Assembly: GCF_003665095.1 (NCBI RefSeq)
Contig: NZ_RCHV01000002.1
Location: 1,869,501-1,933,500, forward strand
Reading direction: 5' to 3'
DNA from: Streptomyces sp. Z26
GTDB lineage: Bacteria; Actinomycetota; Actinomycetes; Streptomycetales; Streptomycetaceae
Length of the DNA: 64,000 bases
A program made the position numbers and the translations under genes. The notes below the pieces were generated by a model. It was not told the DNA's origin. It searched no databases and saw nothing but the letters and a program-made list of their open reading frames with translations. How positions within the stretch are numbered: position 1 is the first letter of the stretch; every line of letters starts with the position of its first letter. Shown piece after piece: positions 23,517-31,736 of this stretch.

Positions 23517-23595
23517 GGCACTTCCGCGTGCCGTCGGTGCGGTCCCGCACGTTCAGCCACGTTCAGCGCTCTTCGCGGCTGCCTTCCGACGGCAC
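23517..23595 (+). promoter_or_regulatory. Mutually exclusive hairpins (attenuator) before the peptide importer
   Basis: GTGCC at 23528-23532 can pair with GGCAC at 23517-23521 (6-nt loop) or, as part of GTGCCGTCGG (23528-23537), with CCGACGGCAC (23586-23595) in a perfect 10-bp stem. The two pairings exclude each other. They lie between the leader peptide stop (23469) and the importer start (23624), where translation of the leader could decide between them. A third local stem, GTGCG with CGCAC, lies at 23537-23550. Confidence 0.55.
23548..23567 (+). repeat. Tandem 10-bp direct repeat
   Basis: CACGTTCAGC occurs twice without a gap (23548-23557 and 23558-23567), one helical turn apart, in the leader region of the peptide importer. 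It could be a regulator site or the loop of the long-range stem. Confidence 0.6.
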
Positions 23596-23623
23596 TTCCC
23601 GCTGTGAAAGGCGTCCCTCTCCC

Positions 23624-25354
23624 ATGCGCGTACTCCCGCGTGACCGCAGACCCGCCCTCCCGCGCGCCGCCGCCACGGCGTCCGTCACCCTCGCCCTGCT
23701 CGGCGGCGCCGTCGCCTGCGCCGGTCCGCAGGACGACGGTTCGGGCGGCGGCGACGGCAAGCCCGCCGAGGGCGGCACCCTGACCGTCCTCAACTCCGAC
23801 GCGCAGTCGGACTTCGACCCCGCCCGGCTCTACACCTCCGGCGGCGGCAACGTCCCCTCGCTCGTCTTCCGCACCCTCACCACCCGCAACCGCGCCGACG
23901 GCGCGAAGGGCACCGAGGTCGTGCCCGACCTGGCCACCGGCCTGGGCAAGCCCAGCGAGGGCGCGAAGGTGTGGACGTACGAGCTCAAGCCCGGCCTGAA
24001 GTACGAGGACGGCTCCCCGATCACCTCCGCCGACGTGAAGTACGGCGTGGAGCGCAGCTTCGCGGCCGAACTGTCCGGCGGCCCGCCGTACCTGCGGGAC
24101 TGGCTCATCGGCGGCGACCGCTACGAGGGCCCGTTCGGCAAGGGGAAGAAGGAGCTGGACTCCATCGAGACCCCCGACGACCGCACGATCGTCTTCCGGC
24201 TGAAGAAGGGCGTGGGCGACTTCCCGTACGTGGCGACGCAGACGCAGTTCGCGCCCGTACCGAAGGCGAAGGACACCGGCACCGACTACGAGAAGCACCC
24301 GCTGTCGTCCGGCCCGTACCGCGTCGTGAAGAACACCAACGACGGCGAACGCCTCCAACTCGCCCGCAACAAGCACTGGTCGGCGAAGACCGACAGCGAG
24401 CGCAAGGCGTACCCGGACACCGTGGACGTACGTTCCGGGCTGGACCCGGCGGTCATCAACCAGCGCCTGTCGACGAGTTCGTCCGCCGACGCGAAGGCCG
24501 TCACCACCGACACCAACCTCGGCCCGGCCGAACTCGCGCGCGTCGGCAGCGACAAGGAGCTGAAGGAGCGCGTCGGCGTCGGCCACTTCGGCTACACCAA
24601 CTACCTCGCGTTCAACCCCGACGTGAAGCCGTTCGACGACCCGGCCGTGCGCAAGGCCGTCGCGTACGCGATCGACCGCGCCAGCGTCGTCAACGCGGTC
24701 GGCGGCTCGTCGCTCGCGGAACCCGCGACGACGTTCCTGCCGAACCAGAAGGCGTTCGGGTACACCCCGTACGACCACTTCCCGGCGGGCCGCGGCGGCG
24801 ACCCGGACAAGGCCAGGGAGGTGCTGGCGAAGGCGGGCCACCGGAACGGGATCACGCTGACGCTCACCCACTCCACCGAGGACGGCGAGACCGGGCCGAA
24901 GATCGCGGCGGCCGTGCAGCAGTCCCTGAAGAAGGCGGGCATCCGGGTCCGGCTGGAGGGGCTGGAGAACAACGCGTACGACGAGAAGCGCTGGGACGCG
25001 GAGGACGCCCCCGGCCTCTACCTCTCGCGCTGGGGCGCGGACTGGCCCGCCGGGTACCCGTTCCTGGCACCGATCTTCGACGGACGCCAGATAGTCGCGA
25101 ACGGCGCCAACTTCAACCACGCCAAGCTCGACGACCCGGCCGTGAACAAGGAGTTCGACGACGTCCAGCAGCTCACCGACCTGGACGCGGCCGCGAAGCG
25201 GTGGGGCGCGCTGGACAGCCGGATCGGTGAACAGGCCCTGTCCGTACCGCTGTTCCACCCCGTGTACCAGCGGCTCGTCGGCAAGGACGTGAAGAACGTC
25301 GTCATCAGCGACTGGACCGGAGTCCTGGACGTGTCGCAGGTGGCGGTCAGGTAA
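23624..25354 (+). CDS. Peptide ABC transporter substrate-binding lipoprotein (DppA/OppA-like)
   Basis: A 576-residue family 5 solute-binding protein. The lipobox AVAC gives an acylated Cys32, followed by a Gly/Asp/Ser-rich linker. Typical segments are GGTLTVLNSDAQSDFDPARL, YELKPGLKYEDGSPITSADV, NNLAF-type NYLAFNPDVKPFDDPAVRKA and LYLSRWGADWPAGYPFLAPI. It captures oligopeptides (or nickel/peptide-like ligands) at the outer face of the membrane. Its TAA overlaps the next ATG by one base. An AAAGG sequence is 12 bases upstream, a long spacing that may leave room for structural control by the preceding hairpins. Confidence 0.92.
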   Translation: MRVLPRDRRPALPRAAATASVTLALLGGAVACAGPQDDGSGGGDGKPAEGGTLTVLNSDAQSDFDPARLYTSGGGNVPSLVFRTLTTRNRADGAKGTEVVPDLATGLGKPSEGAKVWTYELKPGLKYEDGSPITSADVKYGVERSFAAELSGGPPYLRDWLIGGDRYEGPFGKGKKELDSIETPDDRTIVFRLKKGVGDFPYVATQTQFAPVPKAKDTGTDYEKHPLSSGPYRVVKNTNDGERLQLARNKHWSAKTDSERKAYPDTVDVRSGLDPAVINQRLSTSSSADAKAVTTDTNLGPAELARVGSDKELKERVGVGHFGYTNYLAFNPDVKPFDDPAVRKAVAYAIDRASVVNAVGGSSLAEPATTFLPNQKAFGYTPYDHFPAGRGGDPDKAREVLAKAGHRNGITLTLTHSTEDGETGPKIAAAVQQSLKKAGIRVRLEGLENNAYDEKRWDAEDAPGLYLSRWGADWPAGYPFLAPIFDGRQIVANGANFNHAKLDDPAVNKEFDDVQQLTDLDAAAKRWGALDSRIGEQALSVPLFHPVYQRLVGKDVKNVVISDWTGVLDVSQVAVR

Positions 25355-26481
25355 TGGCGGTACGGCAGGAGACAGCGGTGCGGGACTCGGTGACCCCGCT
25401 CGGGGCCACCGGCCCGGCGCCCGGGCCCGGGGGCGTGTGGCGGCGGCTGCGTACGCGGCCCGCCGCCCTCGCCTCCGGCGGGGTGCTGGCCGTGCTCGTG
25501 GCGGCGGCCCTCGCCGCGCCGCTGCTCACGGCGCTGGCCGGGCAGGACCCGTACGCGTACCACGGCGACCTCGTCGACTCGGCGCGCGGCGGCGCCCCGC
25601 ACGGCGCGTTCGGCGGCGCGAGCGGCGCGCACTGGCTCGGCGTCGAACCGGGCACGGGGCGCGACCTGTTCGCGCTGCTGCTGCACGGCGCCCGGGTGTC
25701 GCTGCTCGTGGCCGCCGGGGCGACGCTGCTCCAGGTCGTCGTCGGGCTGGCCGTCGGCCTCACCGCGGCCCTCGGCGGCCGGTGGGCGGACCGGCTCCTC
25801 AGCCGCGTCACCGACGTGATGGTGGCGCTGCCGATGCTGGTGCTGGCCATCGCGCTGACCACCGTCGTACCCGGCGACTTCCCCCGCCCGCTGCTGCTGG
25901 TCCTGGTGATGGGTCTGCTCGGCTGGGGCGGCGTGTCCCGCGTCGTACGGGCCCGGACGATGGCCCTGCGCGGCCTCGACTTCGTCGCCGCCGCCCGCCT
26001 CGGCGGCTCCGGACGGCTACGGGTCGCCCGCCGCGAACTGCTGCCGTCGCTGGCGGCGCCGGTCCTCACGTACGCCGCGATCCTGCTGCCGTCGAACATC
26101 GTGCTGGAGGCGTCCCTGTCCTTCCTCGGCATCGGCGTGAAACCGCCGACGCCGTCCTGGGGTCAGCTGCTGTCGACGGCCACGACCTGGTACCGGGCCG
26201 ATCCCGCGTACGTGCTGCTGCCGTCCGGGCTGCTCTTCGTGACCGTGCTGGCGTTCACGGTGCTCGGTGACGCCGTACGCGCCGCGCTCGACCCGCGCGA
26301 GGCGAGCCGCCTGCGGGTGGGGACGCGCGGGGAGCGCGCTGAACGGCCCCTGGAAGGCGGGGAGTCGGTGCACGTCGGCACACGACTCGCCGGGAGCGGC
26401 GCGAAGTCGGCGGACACCGGCACGCGACTCCCCCGTACCGGTGCGGAGTCGCCGGTGCCGCACGAGGAGAAGGCCCCGTGA
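25354..26481 (+). CDS. Peptide ABC transporter permease (DppC-like)
   Basis: A 375-residue inner membrane protein with an N-terminal cytoplasmic region, a large first external loop (about 60-95) and six predicted membrane segments. The ATPase-contact loop is seen as GLDFVAAARLGGSGRLRVAR. ATG 25354 overlaps the previous stop (TAATG). The C-terminal 50 residues are an odd, hydrophilic tail made of two imperfect copies of a GTRL..GSGAKSA/TGAESP unit, probably a late duplication. Here the C-type permease precedes the B-type, the reverse of the common order. Confidence 0.9.
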   Translation: MAVRQETAVRDSVTPLGATGPAPGPGGVWRRLRTRPAALASGGVLAVLVAAALAAPLLTALAGQDPYAYHGDLVDSARGGAPHGAFGGASGAHWLGVEPGTGRDLFALLLHGARVSLLVAAGATLLQVVVGLAVGLTAALGGRWADRLLSRVTDVMVALPMLVLAIALTTVVPGDFPRPLLLVLVMGLLGWGGVSRVVRARTMALRGLDFVAAARLGGSGRLRVARRELLPSLAAPVLTYAAILLPSNIVLEASLSFLGIGVKPPTPSWGQLLSTATTWYRADPAYVLLPSGLLFVTVLAFTVLGDAVRAALDPREASRLRVGTRGERAERPLEGGESVHVGTRLAGSGAKSADTGTRLPRTGAESPVPHEEKAP

Positions 26482-27485
26482 ACGCTCTGTTGTCCGGCGC
26501 GCGCTTCACCGCGAAGCGCCTGGTCGGCGCCGCGCTGGTGCTGCTGGTGCTGTCCGTCGCCCTCTACTCCCTCTTCTACCTCCTCCCCGGCGACCCCGCC
26601 CGGCTCGCCTGCGGCGAGCGCTGCGACCCGTCGCAGGTCGCGCAGGTACGCGAACGGCTGGGCCTGGACGAGCCGGTGCACGCGCAGTACGCGCACTTCC
26701 TCCAGGGCCTGTTCACCGGGCGGGACTACTCGGCGGGCACCTCCGTACGGCACTGCGCCGCGCCCTGCCTCGGCCTGTCCCACCAGAACGACCAGCCGGT
26801 CAGCACCCTCATCGTCGAGGGCTTCCCGGCGACGCTGTCGCTGGCGGTCGGCGCGATGACGCTGTGCCTGCTGCTCGGCGTCGGCACCGGGCTGCTGTCC
26901 GCGCTGCGCCGCGGCGGGATCACCGAGCGCGTACTGACCGTGCTGACCCTCGCCGGCACCGGCACCCCGGTGTTCCTGCTCGGGCTGCTCCTGCTGATGG
27001 TGGTGTGCGCGTACCTCCGCTGGCTGCCCTTCCCGTCGTACGTGCCGCTGGCCGAGGACCCCGAGCAGTGGGCCTGGAACATGCTGCTGCCCTGGCTGAC
27101 CCTCGGCCTCTTCGAGAGCGCCAAGTACGCCCGCCTCACCCGCGCTTCGACCCTGGAGGTGCTGGCCGAGGACCACATCCGCACGTTCCGCGCGTACGGC
27201 GTCGGGGAACGCGCCGTCGTCGCCCGGCACGCGCTGCGCGGCGCGCTGCCCCCGGTGATCGCCCTCGGCGCGCTGGACCTCGGCACGATGCTGGGCGGGG
27301 CGATGATCACCGAGTCGCTGTTCGGGCTGCCCGGTCTGGGGCGGCTGCTCATCGGGAGCGTCCGCGACGTGGACCTGCCGGTGGTGGTCGGTGTCGTGCT
27401 GGTCATCGGCACGGCCGTCGTCGTCGCCAACGCCGTCGCGGACGTCCTGCACGCGCTCGCCGACCGAAGGGTGCTCCCCTCATGA
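26478..27485 (+). CDS. Peptide ABC transporter permease (DppB-like)
   Basis: A 335-residue inner membrane protein with the DppB/OppB signature: first membrane segment at about 14-31, GDPARLACGERCDPSQVAQV and LGLDEPVHAQYAHFLQGLFTG in the external loop, and the ATPase loop EDHIRTFRAYGVGERAVVAR. The Cys pairs in the external part (LACGERC and HCAAPC) may form disulfides. GTG 26478 overlaps the previous stop (GTGA). Confidence 0.92.
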   Translation: MNALLSGARFTAKRLVGAALVLLVLSVALYSLFYLLPGDPARLACGERCDPSQVAQVRERLGLDEPVHAQYAHFLQGLFTGRDYSAGTSVRHCAAPCLGLSHQNDQPVSTLIVEGFPATLSLAVGAMTLCLLLGVGTGLLSALRRGGITERVLTVLTLAGTGTPVFLLGLLLLMVVCAYLRWLPFPSYVPLAEDPEQWAWNMLLPWLTLGLFESAKYARLTRASTLEVLAEDHIRTFRAYGVGERAVVARHALRGALPPVIALGALDLGTMLGGAMITESLFGLPGLGRLLIGSVRDVDLPVVVGVVLVIGTAVVVANAVADVLHALADRRVLPS

Positions 27486-29248
27486 CACCGCGGACCGCAC
27501 CGGGCACCGACGCACCGGGCACCGACGCGCCGGACACCGACGCCGAGCCGGGCGCCGTACCCGAGGCGGGCGCCGTACCGCCCGCGTCCGGCGCGCTCGT
27601 CCAAGTCGACGGACTGACCGTGGACTTCCCCGTCGGCGGCGGCACCGTACGGGCCGTGGACGGCCTCTCGTTCCGGCTGGAGGCGGGCGGCGCGCTCGGC
27701 ATCGTCGGGGAGTCCGGCTCGGGCAAGAGCACCGTCGCGCAGGCCCTGTTGGGGCTGCACCGGGGCACGGGCGCCCGGCTCGGCGGCACCGTACGGGTCG
27801 ACGGTACGGACGTGGGGGCCGCGTCCGTACGGGAGTTGCGCGCCCTGCGCGGCGCGACCGCCGCCATGGTGTTCCAGGACCCGCTGTCCTCCCTCGACCC
27901 GTACCTGGCCGTCGGCGCGCAGATCGCGGAGGTGCAGCGCGCGCACGACCCCCGGCTGTCGCGGCGCGCGGCGCGGCGACGCGCCGTGGCCGTGCTGGAC
28001 CGGGTCGGCGTCCCCGACGCGGCACGGCGCGCGCGGTCCCGGCCGCACGAGTTCAGCGGCGGGCAGCGGCAGCGGGTGCTCATCGCGATGGCGCTGGCCT
28101 GCGCGCCGCGCGTGATCGTCGCGGACGAGCCGACGACGGCGCTGGACGTGACGGTGCAGGCGCAGATCCTCGACCTGCTGCACGAGGTGCGCACGGAGAC
28201 CGGTACGGGCCTGCTGCTCGTCTCGCACGACCTCGGCGTCGTCGCGGGCAGCGTGGACGACATGCTGGTGATGCGGCACGGGCGCGTGGTCGAACGCGGC
28301 CCCGTCGCCCGCGTGTTGGGCGCTCCCGCCGAGCCGTACACCCGCGAGCTGCTCGCCGCCGTCCCCCGCGTGGAGACCCCGCGGAGGCGACCGCCGGACC
28401 TTCGGAAGCGGGCCGGTGCCGGAACGGGCGGGACGCGGGCGGACGGCCCGCTGCTCGAAGCCGTGGGCGTACGGCGGGAGTTCGGGCGCGGCCGGGACCG
28501 TACGGTCGCCGTGGACGACGTCTCGCTGACCGTCGCGGCGGGCGAAACGTTGGGCGTCGTGGGCGAGTCGGGCAGCGGGAAGACCACCCTCGGCCGGATG
28601 CTCGTACGCCTCCTCGCCCCGACCCGGGGCACTGTCCGCTACGACGGGCGCGCGCTCACCGGCGTACGCGGCGACGTGCAGATGGTCTTCCAGGACCCGG
28701 TCTCGTCCCTCAACCCGCGCCGCAGCGTGGGCGAGTCCGTCGCCGACCCGCTGCGCGCCGCAGGAACCCTCACGGACGCGGAAGTCACCCGGCGCGTACG
28801 GGAGTTGCTGGAGCGCGTCGGCCTCGACCCGGACGCGTACCACCGCTACCCGCACGAGTTCAGCGGCGGCCAGCGGCAGCGCGTGGGCATCGCCCGCGCC
28901 CTCGCGCCCGAGCCGCGACTGATCGTCTGCGACGAGCCGGTGTCCGCGCTGGACGTCACCACGCAGGCCCAGATCCTGGAGCTGTTGGCGCGGCTCCAGG
29001 GGGAGTTGGGGCTGGCACTGGTGCTGATCGCGCACGATCTGGCGGTCGTGCGGCAGGTCAGCGACCGGGTCGCGGTGATGCGCCGGGGCGTGGTCGTGGA
29101 GGAGGGGCCGGTGGACACGGTGTACGACGCGCCGCGCGACCCGTACACCCGCGCGCTGCTCGCCGCCGTCCCCGTGCTCGACCCCGTCGAGGCGGCGGCG
29201 CGACGCGCGGCCCGCCGGGGCGCGACGGCCGAACACGCCCCCGGCTGA
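27482..29248 (+). CDS. Peptide ABC transporter ATPase, fused DppD-DppF
   Basis: A 588-residue protein with two full ATPase domains in one chain. The first has Walker A GESGSGKST (about 77-85), signature FSGGQRQR and Walker B VIVADEPTTALD. The second has GESGSGKTT, FSGGQRQR and LIVCDEPVSALD. Both keep the H-loop (VSHDLG, IAHDLA) and end in the RELLAAVP/RALLAAVP motif of oligopeptide ATPases. The N terminus is a repetitive Ala/Pro/Gly/Thr/Asp stretch of about 35 residues. ATG 27482 overlaps the DppB-like stop (ATGA). All four import functions are thus in one four-gene operon. Confidence 0.93.
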   Translation: MTPRTAPGTDAPGTDAPDTDAEPGAVPEAGAVPPASGALVQVDGLTVDFPVGGGTVRAVDGLSFRLEAGGALGIVGESGSGKSTVAQALLGLHRGTGARLGGTVRVDGTDVGAASVRELRALRGATAAMVFQDPLSSLDPYLAVGAQIAEVQRAHDPRLSRRAARRRAVAVLDRVGVPDAARRARSRPHEFSGGQRQRVLIAMALACAPRVIVADEPTTALDVTVQAQILDLLHEVRTETGTGLLLVSHDLGVVAGSVDDMLVMRHGRVVERGPVARVLGAPAEPYTRELLAAVPRVETPRRRPPDLRKRAGAGTGGTRADGPLLEAVGVRREFGRGRDRTVAVDDVSLTVAAGETLGVVGESGSGKTTLGRMLVRLLAPTRGTVRYDGRALTGVRGDVQMVFQDPVSSLNPRRSVGESVADPLRAAGTLTDAEVTRRVRELLERVGLDPDAYHRYPHEFSGGQRQRVGIARALAPEPRLIVCDEPVSALDVTTQAQILELLARLQGELGLALVLIAHDLAVVRQVSDRVAVMRRGVVVEEGPVDTVYDAPRDPYTRALLAAVPVLDPVEAAARRAARRGATAEHAPG

Positions 29249-29275
29249 GAGGAGTTGGAGGAAGGACCGGCCGCC

Positions 29276-29896
29276 TCAGTCGAGCAGGATGGCGCGCAGG
29301 TTCGGCGTCAGGTGCCGGACCAGCTCCTGCTCGGACATGGTGGCCAGCGGTCCGCTGCGGAGCACGTACCGCGCGAACGTCACGCCGATCAGGTACGCGC
29401 CCGACGAGCTGACGCGCCGGTCGACGTCCGGCCCCGGGATCACCTGCCGGTACATCTCCAGGGCCTCGTCCTGCATCGCGGCGAACAGCCGCTTGGCGGC
29501 CTCCTCCTCCGAGGCCGCCGCGCGGATCAGCGCGACGAAGGGGTCGCCGCTCCCGCTCTCGGACATGCGCCGGACGTACGACTGCGCCACGCGCTTCGGC
29601 AGCGACCCGAGGTCGCCCGCCACCTCGGCCATCAGGTTCCGCGAGCCGGGGACGGCCGCCACGAACAGCTGCTCCTTCGACCCGAAGTGCCGGATCACCA
29701 GGCCGTGCGTCACACCCGCGCGGCGGGCGACCTCCCGGATCGTCGTCTTCGCGAAGCCCCGTTCCGCGAAGGCGGCGCGGGCGGCCTCCAGGATCGCGAA
29801 CCTCCGTACCTCCGGCTCCCGCGTCCGCTTCCCGACCGGTCGGGCCGACCCGTTCCCGTCCTCGGCGTGCCCCGGCTTCGACTGCGCTGCGTCCAT
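29276..29896 (-). CDS. TetR-family transcriptional regulator
   Basis: A 206-residue repressor. The helix-turn-helix (about 25-70) reads ILEAARAAFAERGFAKTTIR, then EVARRAGVTHGLVIRHFGSK; the rest is the ligand-binding domain. ATG 29896 is preferred to the upstream GTG 30022 because a TACACT -10 stands 6 bases before it and the extra N-terminal residues would have no family counterpart. It is divergent from the YcaC-like gene, and GTGACCA motifs in the shared promoter region are its probable binding sites. Its 3' end meets the peptide ATPase gene with a 27-bp gap. Confidence 0.88.
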   Translation of the reverse strand: MDAAQSKPGHAEDGNGSARPVGKRTREPEVRRFAILEAARAAFAERGFAKTTIREVARRAGVTHGLVIRHFGSKEQLFVAAVPGSRNLMAEVAGDLGSLPKRVAQSYVRRMSESGSGDPFVALIRAAASEEEAAKRLFAAMQDEALEMYRQVIPGPDVDRRVSSSGAYLIGVTFARYVLRSGPLATMSEQELVRHLTPNLRAILLD

Positions 29897-29902
29897 GCCG
29901 CC

Positions 29903-29908
29903 AGTGTA
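29903..29908 (-). promoter_or_regulatory. -10 element for a leaderless TetR gene
   Basis: TACACT on the minus strand, six bases before ATG 29896 and with no ribosome-binding site. A GTGACCA copy (29913-29919) lies directly upstream and would allow autorepression. Confidence 0.45.
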
Positions 29909-30040
29909 CGGATGGTCACCGAAACCGCTTCCGGAACCCCCCGCACCCGTACGTCCGGCTGGAACCCTCCGCGCACCCCGGAACGCTTTCGGATCACTCG
30001 AAACCCTTGCCCCGTGGGTCACTTGGCCGCCGAAGCCTTA

Positions 30041-30099
30041 GTGACCAACTGGACACGAAGGGAGCGGGGTCGTACGGTAATAAGTATCCAAGTGGTCAC
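30041..30099 (+). promoter_or_regulatory. Promoter of the YcaC-like gene flanked by TetR operator half-sites
   Basis: TGGACA (30050-30055), 17 bp, TACGGT (30073-30078) form a good sigma-70-type promoter. GTGACCAACTGG (30041-30052) overlaps the -35 and CCAAGTGGTCAC (30088-30099) lies just past the start site; the two are inverted copies matching at 10 of 12 positions. This is the arrangement expected for repression by the divergent TetR protein. Confidence 0.6.
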
Positions 30100-30147
30100 C
30101 AAGAGGGGCGGCGGCGCACCGCCGTCCCCCCGTGGAAAGGACTCCCC

Positions 30148-30792
30148 ATGGCACCCGAACCCCTCACCCCGGCCGACACCACCGTGGTCCTCGTCGACTA
30201 CGCCGTGGGCTTCGCGAACCTCCTCGGCTCCCACGACCTGGCGCAGCACGTCAACAACGTCGTGGGTCTCGCCAAGACCGCGAAGTGGTACGGCAGCGGC
30301 CTGGTCGTCACCAACGGCGAGTCGACCAAGCCGTCCGGCCCGCTCTACCCCGAACTCCTCGACGTCCTCGGAGACCACCCGGTCATCGAGCGGGCGGTCG
30401 ACTTCGACTCCTTCCGCGACGAGCGGTTCGCCGCGGCGGTCCGCGCCGAGGGCCGGGAGAACCTGGTGATCGGCGGCATCGCCACGGACGGCTGCGTCCT
30501 CCAGACCGCGCTCGGCGGAATGCGCGCCGGATACCGCGTCCACGTCGTCGTCGACGCCTCCGCCAGCCTCTCCACCGAGGCGCACGACGCGGCCGTCCAG
30601 CGCCTGACACTGGCCGGGGCCGTCCCGGTCACCTGGTTCTCGCTGGCCGCCGAGTTCCAGCTCGACCCGCGGTTCCACGACGCTCCCCACCGACTGCGGC
30701 TGATGCGGGAGAACGTTCCCGCCATGGCCATGAGCGCCAGGTCGTTCGGCAACGCGCACGACCTGGGCAGGAAGGCCGGGCAGGCCGCCTGA
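30148..30792 (+). CDS. Isochorismatase-fold cysteine hydrolase, YcaC-like
   Basis: A 214-residue protein closest in pattern to E. coli YcaC: a start VVLVDYAVGFANLL, TNGEST, GIATDGCVLQTALGG and WFSLAAEFQLD. Asp17 and Cys116 fit the Asp/Lys/Cys catalytic set of this superfamily; the lysine is not obvious, the nearest basic residue in its place being Arg82. YcaC itself has no proven substrate. ATG 30148 has GGAAAGGA at about 7 bases. The gene is divergent from a TetR regulator and probably its main target. Confidence 0.85.
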   Translation: MAPEPLTPADTTVVLVDYAVGFANLLGSHDLAQHVNNVVGLAKTAKWYGSGLVVTNGESTKPSGPLYPELLDVLGDHPVIERAVDFDSFRDERFAAAVRAEGRENLVIGGIATDGCVLQTALGGMRAGYRVHVVVDASASLSTEAHDAAVQRLTLAGAVPVTWFSLAAEFQLDPRFHDAPHRLRLMRENVPAMAMSARSFGNAHDLGRKAGQAA

Positions 30793-30817
30793 CGCGCCGC
30801 ACACCCCGGAGCGACGG

Positions 30818-30869
30818 GACCCCGGGGGAACGGGCCTCCGAAAGCACGGACCCCCGGGAGAACGGGGTC
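30818..30869. terminator. Stem-loop between convergent genes
   Basis: GACCCCG (30818-30824) pairs perfectly with CGGGGTC (30863-30869), with further G-run/C-run pairing inside. The segment also contains two imperfect direct copies of GGACCCC(C)GGG.GAACGGG. It separates the YcaC-like gene from the convergent metallo-hydrolase gene. Confidence 0.5.
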
Positions 30870-31650
30870 AGCCCGCGAGGTCCAACCACTCCCCCACGGC
30901 GAGTTCGCGGGCGCGCCGCCCCGCGTGCGTACGGAACTCCCCCGCCGGGTCGGCGACCTCCACGTAGCCCGGGATCTTCTCCCGCTGCTGCGGCTCGTAG
31001 TGGATCGGCACGGCGTACCGCGCGTCGAGTATCTCCGCCGCCGCTGCCGCCTGCGCCGGGTCCATCGCGGCGGGCAGCGGGCTCGGCGGCTGGAGGTGCG
31101 GGGCGTCCACCACGGCGCCGTTCGCGGGCAGGAACACCGCGTCGAACGGGCTGAAGCGGCGGGCCACGAGCCACCAGTAGCCGTGGAACATCGTGTCGCC
31201 GCCGTGGAAGACGCGCAGCCCCTCGGCCTCCACGACCCAGTTCAGCTGCGGGTCGCCGAGCCCGTCCACGGAGGGGACGGCGGTGACGCGGAACGGGCCG
31301 AGGTCGCGGGTCGCCCAGGTGTCCACCGTCTCGGCGGCCAGCCGGTGCCGGGTCAGCTCGCCCTCGGCCAGCAACGTCGTCTGGTTGTCCACGTCGTCGC
31401 CGTGACCGCGCGCGGGCCGCAGCACCGGCGCCCCCGACGCCAGCACGTCCGCGAGCGCGCCCGCGTCGGTGTGGTCCCGGTGCAGGTGCGTGACGAGCGC
31501 GGCCGTCGCCGTACCGCTCGGCTCCACCACCCAGTCGCCCGGCTTCCACGCCGTGAACAGCGGCGACAGGTCCCGCACGTAGTCGACCACCAGCCGCTCA
31601 CCGCCCGCCACGACCTCCAGCCCGGCCCAACCCAACCGTCGTACCCGCAT
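30868..31650 (-). CDS. Metallo-beta-lactamase-fold hydrolase, UlaG-like
   Basis: A 260-residue enzyme with the zinc motif THLHRDH (His55, His57, Asp59, His60), a GGDTMFHGYW segment and a later IHYEP histidine. The opening RRLGWAGLEV is typical of the UlaG/L-ascorbate-6-phosphate lactonase-like branch. It probably hydrolyses a lactone or phosphoester in the cytoplasm. ATG 31650 follows GGGAG at 6 bases; ATG 31665 lies inside that ribosome-binding site and is rejected. It is divergent from a TetR gene, with two 22-bp operators between. Confidence 0.85.
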   Translation of the reverse strand: MRVRRLGWAGLEVVAGGERLVVDYVRDLSPLFTAWKPGDWVVEPSGTATAALVTHLHRDHTDAGALADVLASGAPVLRPARGHGDDVDNQTTLLAEGELTRHRLAAETVDTWATRDLGPFRVTAVPSVDGLGDPQLNWVVEAEGLRVFHGGDTMFHGYWWLVARRFSPFDAVFLPANGAVVDAPHLQPPSPLPAAMDPAQAAAAAEILDARYAVPIHYEPQQREKIPGYVEVADPAGEFRTHAGRRARELAVGEWLDLAG

Positions 31651-31736
31651 GTCGTACTCCCTCATTCCGTTCCGCCTCGTCCCGGCCCCGCCGCCACGCG
31701 TCCTGGTGGCGGCGACGGGGACCGACTGCGGCGAAA

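Noticed and set aside
26163..29236. Long leftward open frames opposite the peptide ABC operon (429, 836 and 409 codons)
   Set aside because: They are antisense shadows of strongly recognisable ABC genes, have no ribosome-binding sites and translate to low-complexity Arg/Ala/Pro/His-rich sequence.
29897..30022. GTG 30022 as the start of the TetR gene at 29276
   Set aside because: The 42 extra residues have no family counterpart and would cover the operator half-site at 29913, while ATG 29896 has a well-placed TACACT.
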